From contig NZ_BMPE01000013.1 in the NCBI RefSeq assembly GCF_014647435.1, positions 1-64,000 on the forward strand: a stretch of DNA of 64,000 bases, read 5' to 3'. A program made the translations under genes and the position numbers. This document shows positions 60,838 through 64,000 of this stretch, piece after piece. The notes below the pieces were generated by a model, which searched no databases, was not told where the DNA came from, and was given only the letters and a program-made list of their open reading frames with translations. Position 1 is the stretch's first letter, and each line of letters begins with the position of its first letter. The DNA comes from Deinococcus radiotolerans. Its GTDB lineage: Bacteria > Deinococcota > Deinococci > Deinococcales > Deinococcaceae.

Positions 60838-62523
60838 TCAGCCGCGCACGACGTCCAGGATCTTGTCGCCGTACTTGCCCAGGCGCGCCTGCCCCATGCC
60901 CTTGACCTCGCGCAGGTCATCCAGGGTGTACGGCACGCGCCGGGCGATCTCCGCGAGGGTCGCGTTGCTGGCGATGATAAAGCGGCTGATCTCCTGCCGT
61001 TTCGCCTCCGCGTTCCGCCACTCGCGCAGGCGGGCGTAGATGGCCAGCTGCCCGTCCGTGAGGTTCGCGGCCGGGTCCTCCTTCCCGCCGGGCAGGTCCG
61101 GCGGCAGGATGACGGGGGCGGGCTCAAGCGCCGCCTCCACCTCCGGCTGAACGTCAGCGGGGGCGTCTGGGAGCGTGTCGGCGGCCTGCGGCTCAGTGAC
61201 CTGCACCTCGGCGTCCGTCTCGGCGGCCGATTCCTCAACGGCCTGGTGGCGCACGTCCGGCACCTGCGGGAGGTTCGGCGCGTCAGGCCCGCTGCTGACC
61301 GGGATCGGCAGGGGCGCGGCGCTCTGCGCGGGCGAATCACTGAACACGATCTCGGGTTCCCAGGTTTCCTCCGGCGCGGCCTGCGGGGCCGGCGGGCTGA
61401 CGGGGGCGCCCGCCCTGGCCGGCGCCTCGAACGTGAAGCGTTCCGGCAGGTCCGGCTGCGACGGCTGGCTGGGCGCATCCGGCTGCTCGCCGTGGGCGGC
61501 GTTCACGGGCGGGCGGAAATCACGGCGCTCGAAGCGGTCACGGCCTCCCCGCTCGCGGCGGTCATCCCGGCGGCCCCCGCGGTCACGGCGCTCGAAACGG
61601 TCACGGCTCTCGCGGCGCTCCCGGAACTCCGGGCGGCCATCCACGCGGGCGTCACGGGGCTCCTCCTGCGGCGCCCCGGGCTGATCGGCGTCCTGCTCGG
61701 GCGCGGCCCCCTCTCCGGTGAGGGCTGTTTCGGTGTCGGGTTCGGCACCCAGCAGGGCCAGTGCAGCGCGTGCGTCTTCCAGGCCCGGCGTGAGCAGCAC
61801 GCCCCCTGGCACGCTGCGCGCGGCCGCCAGCACGCCGCCCAGCGGGGCCTCGCTGTCAGGCGCGGCGTCCGGCGCGAGCAGCAGCGCCGTGGGTCCGGCC
61901 GGCTGCGCCGCGCCGCCCAGCTGCTCGGTCAGCTGCGCGGTCGTGCGCGCCACGCGTCCCAGCCGCAGGGGCAGCGTGGCCACGTCCCGCAGGGCCAGCG
62001 CCACGCTCAGGTCACTCGGGGCGGCCGCCACCGGCGTGGGCGCGGCGTCCACTCCGAACAGCGCGCTCAGGGGCGCGTCACCGTGACCGGTCAGGGTCAC
62101 GCTGTCCCGGTACGTGACCAGGCGCGCGCCCTGCGCCAGCCAGGTGCCGCCGGGTGCCAGCGTGGCGTCCACGATCACGGGCACGCCCGCCCGGCGGGCG
62201 CGGTCCAGGTCAGCGGCGCCGGGTTCCAGCAGCCACACGGCGCGCGCGCCGCGCCAGTCGGCGTCTGTGCTGGCGGCGGCCAGTCCGGCGGCGGCCAGCG
62301 CTTCTCGGTTCACGCGCACGCGGGCGTCCACGCGCAGCGTACCTGCGCCCAGCGCGGCGGCCAGCTGGCGGGCCAGGGCCATTTCGTCGCGCAGCAGCAG
62401 GCCCCAGCCGGCTCCTTCCAGGTCGGCCAGCGCTCCGGCCAAGCGGGCGTGCGGATCGCCGCGCCCAGCATGCAGGCGCACGAGACGGGCGTCAGGGCGC
62501 AGAGATTGAACGGCGTCAGTCAT
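60838..62523 (-). CDS. HRDC-domain protein with PLP-enzyme-like N-terminus
   Basis: About 561 residues. The N-terminal half (about 1-265) resembles Cys/Met-metabolism PLP enzymes in layout (VYWLLEPGAADLDRARRAG-like, VPVIVDATLAPGG), but lacks an obvious PLP lysine motif. The middle (about 270-450) is Arg/Asp/Pro-rich and disordered (RDRFERRDRGGRRDDRRERG). The C-terminal HRDC domain (about 480-561) reads LREWRNAEAKRQEISRFII. It is probably a DNA-binding protein. I recall a D. radiodurans protein with the same two-part layout. GGAGGG precedes the ATG. Confidence 0.85.
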   Translation of the reverse strand: MTDAVQSLRPDARLVRLHAGRGDPHARLAGALADLEGAGWGLLLRDEMALARQLAAALGAGTLRVDARVRVNREALAAAGLAAASTDADWRGARAVWLLEPGAADLDRARRAGVPVIVDATLAPGGTWLAQGARLVTYRDSVTLTGHGDAPLSALFGVDAAPTPVAAAPSDLSVALALRDVATLPLRLGRVARTTAQLTEQLGGAAQPAGPTALLLAPDAAPDSEAPLGGVLAAARSVPGGVLLTPGLEDARAALALLGAEPDTETALTGEGAAPEQDADQPGAPQEEPRDARVDGRPEFRERRESRDRFERRDRGGRRDDRRERGGRDRFERRDFRPPVNAAHGEQPDAPSQPSQPDLPERFTFEAPARAGAPVSPPAPQAAPEETWEPEIVFSDSPAQSAAPLPIPVSSGPDAPNLPQVPDVRHQAVEESAAETDAEVQVTEPQAADTLPDAPADVQPEVEAALEPAPVILPPDLPGGKEDPAANLTDGQLAIYARLREWRNAEAKRQEISRFIIASNATLAEIARRVPYTLDDLREVKGMGQARLGKYGDKILDVVRG

Positions 62524-62643
62524 GCCCTCCATTCTGCCGCACCGCGCGCCGCACGCGCCGCCGCACTTCCGGCGGCCCGGCCTGCGGCTTTCTTTACCCA
62601 CCTGAGGCAACCCCAGCCACACCGGGCGCGTAGGGTGCAGGTG

Positions 62644-63609
62644 ATGCGTCCCCTCCTCCTGACCGGCCTGCTCCTCTCCTCTACCCTGTCCACTCCGGTG
62701 GGCGCGCAGTCGGCCCAGGGGATGGGCACGGCGACCCTGCGCCTGAGTGCCCCGGTGGGCACCACCGTCGAGCAGCGCACGACCCTGACCAGCCTTCTGA
62801 AGATCAGTGACGTGAAGGTCACGGCCCGTCCCGGCGCGAGCGTCCCGCAGAAGGAACTGGACGCCCTGCGGGCGTCCTTCCAGGGCATGGGCGGGCAGAA
62901 CACGACCATCACCGGCAAGAGCTTCACCCGGGTTGCCGCGCGCGACGCCCTGGGGGCCGTGACCCTGCAACAGACCCTGATCCAGACCATTCCGGGACTG
63001 CCGAAGGCCCTGACGACAAAGACCACGCAGGTCCTCGACGCGAACGGGGCGCTGACGGACCTGAAACTCAGCAGCGACAACGCGGACGTGAACCGCCTGT
63101 ACCAGCAGATGAACCTGAAGGAACTGATCCGCGCGTCGAACAGCAGCGGCACGGGACCGCAGCTGATCGGCCTGCCCCTGACCCCCGGCCAGAGCCACGA
63201 GACCCGGCAGGAGGTGCCGCTCGACAGCATGATGGGCGCGCTTCTCGGTCCGGTCCTGCAGGACCCGGACGCCGACGTGGACCCCGCCACGCTGACCAGC
63301 ACGCCCCTGGCCTTCACCAGCCGCCTGACCTTCGCGGGGCCGGACGCCGCCGGGCGGCTGCGGTTCACGCAGACCGGCACGTTCAGCGCGTGGCAGACCA
63401 GCGTGAAGAACCGCGCCGGGCAGGTGCTCTTCCAGATGAGCGTCAGCGGCGGCTCGGTGAGCGGTGAGCTGCTGGCGCGCCCCGACGGGCTGCCCGTCAG
63501 CAGCAGCGTCCGCACGACCATGCAGATGCAGACGCTCATGACCCTGGACGACGTGCAGGTCAGCGCCACCCTCACGCAGGACCAGACGATCTCAGTGCGT
63601 CAGCCCTGA
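62644..63609 (+). CDS. Secreted protein, function unknown
   Basis: About 321 residues with an N-terminal signal peptide (LLLTGLLLSSTLSTPVGAQ). The mature part is beta-rich, with segments such as TTVEQRTTLTSLLKISDVKV and FTSRLTFAGPDAAGRLRFTQT. No family is recognised. The ATG lies seven bases after TAGGGT, leaderless-like. The much longer frame from 60805 is only a mirror of the HRDC gene. Confidence 0.75.
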   Translation: MRPLLLTGLLLSSTLSTPVGAQSAQGMGTATLRLSAPVGTTVEQRTTLTSLLKISDVKVTARPGASVPQKELDALRASFQGMGGQNTTITGKSFTRVAARDALGAVTLQQTLIQTIPGLPKALTTKTTQVLDANGALTDLKLSSDNADVNRLYQQMNLKELIRASNSSGTGPQLIGLPLTPGQSHETRQEVPLDSMMGALLGPVLQDPDADVDPATLTSTPLAFTSRLTFAGPDAAGRLRFTQTGTFSAWQTSVKNRAGQVLFQMSVSGGSVSGELLARPDGLPVSSSVRTTMQMQTLMTLDDVQVSATLTQDQTISVRQP

Positions 63610-63683
63610 GCGGCGCAGGCAAACGCCCAGAGCCTTACAAACCCCGCGCCGGAAACGCGCCATGCTGAGCCGACGGAGGTTCA

Positions 63684-64000
<317 letters not shown>

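Overview
The window is a GC-rich bacterial chromosome segment that almost certainly comes from Deinococcus or a very close relative. I infer this from codon third positions that are almost all G or C, from many start codons placed 6 to 7 bases after a TANNNT -10 box with no Shine-Dalgarno (the leaderless style known from Deinococcus), and from an HRDC protein with a PLP-enzyme-like N-terminus, an arrangement I recall from D. radiodurans. It is dense core chromosome. I see no rRNA, tRNA, CRISPR array, insertion sequence, phage or plasmid gene.

Layout. 1-537 is a less GC-rich stretch with at most one small ORF. 538-3014 is an ABC exporter (permease and ATPase). 3122-7961 is a divergent pair: a giant acetoacetate-decarboxylase-like/FAD-desaturase fusion and a 7TM diguanylate cyclase. 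8037-11621 is glmU, lgt, tatC and tatA. 11849-13160 is an atypical SDR divergent from an MGCDIH-type protein. 13231-18930 is mutS, an FAD-linked oxidase and mutL. 18917-22164 carries a secreted protein, a small membrane-anchored protein, mltG and a PfkB kinase. 22472-25806 has an orphan histidine kinase and a CPA2 antiporter fused to a UBP zinc finger. 25877-30110 has a SulP transporter, a GNAT, argB and a Tat-exported metallo-beta-lactamase-fold protein. 30366-34851 has a degenerate GGDEF/EAL protein, then an S4 protein and a ZapE-like ATPase. 34964-37942 has a PccB-like carboxyltransferase, msrB and a CAP-domain lipoprotein. 38111-41056 has two small enzymes, a cysteine-cluster protein, hisC and an unlisted 59-residue ORF. 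41168-45862 has a very large BTAD regulator, two envelope proteins and a TetR regulator.

45923-49826 has an SRPBCC membrane protein, an EamA transporter, a one-chain ABC importer and a Nudix hydrolase. 50435-54134 is a set of three secreted lipoprotein proteases (one S8, two S1), preceded by an unusual AT-rich control region. 54208-57299 has alkA, a flavin reductase, xseB, an NAD(P)-binding protein and an acyltransferase. 57310-60776 is a cobalamin-riboswitch-controlled btuF-btuC-btuD operon ending in a thioredoxin-like [2Fe-2S] protein. 60838-64000 has the HRDC protein, a secreted protein and the start of a probable VWA-type protein.

Links between genes. The TetR gene and the PccB-like gene, 9 kb apart, share the same 14-base operator-like palindrome, so the TetR protein probably represses itself and acyl-CoA carboxylation. 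Two of the three proteases share an almost identical C-terminal PPC domain at the DNA level, which points to recent domain duplication or gene conversion. Several divergent gene pairs are separated by so few bases that their promoters must lie partly inside the neighbouring genes.
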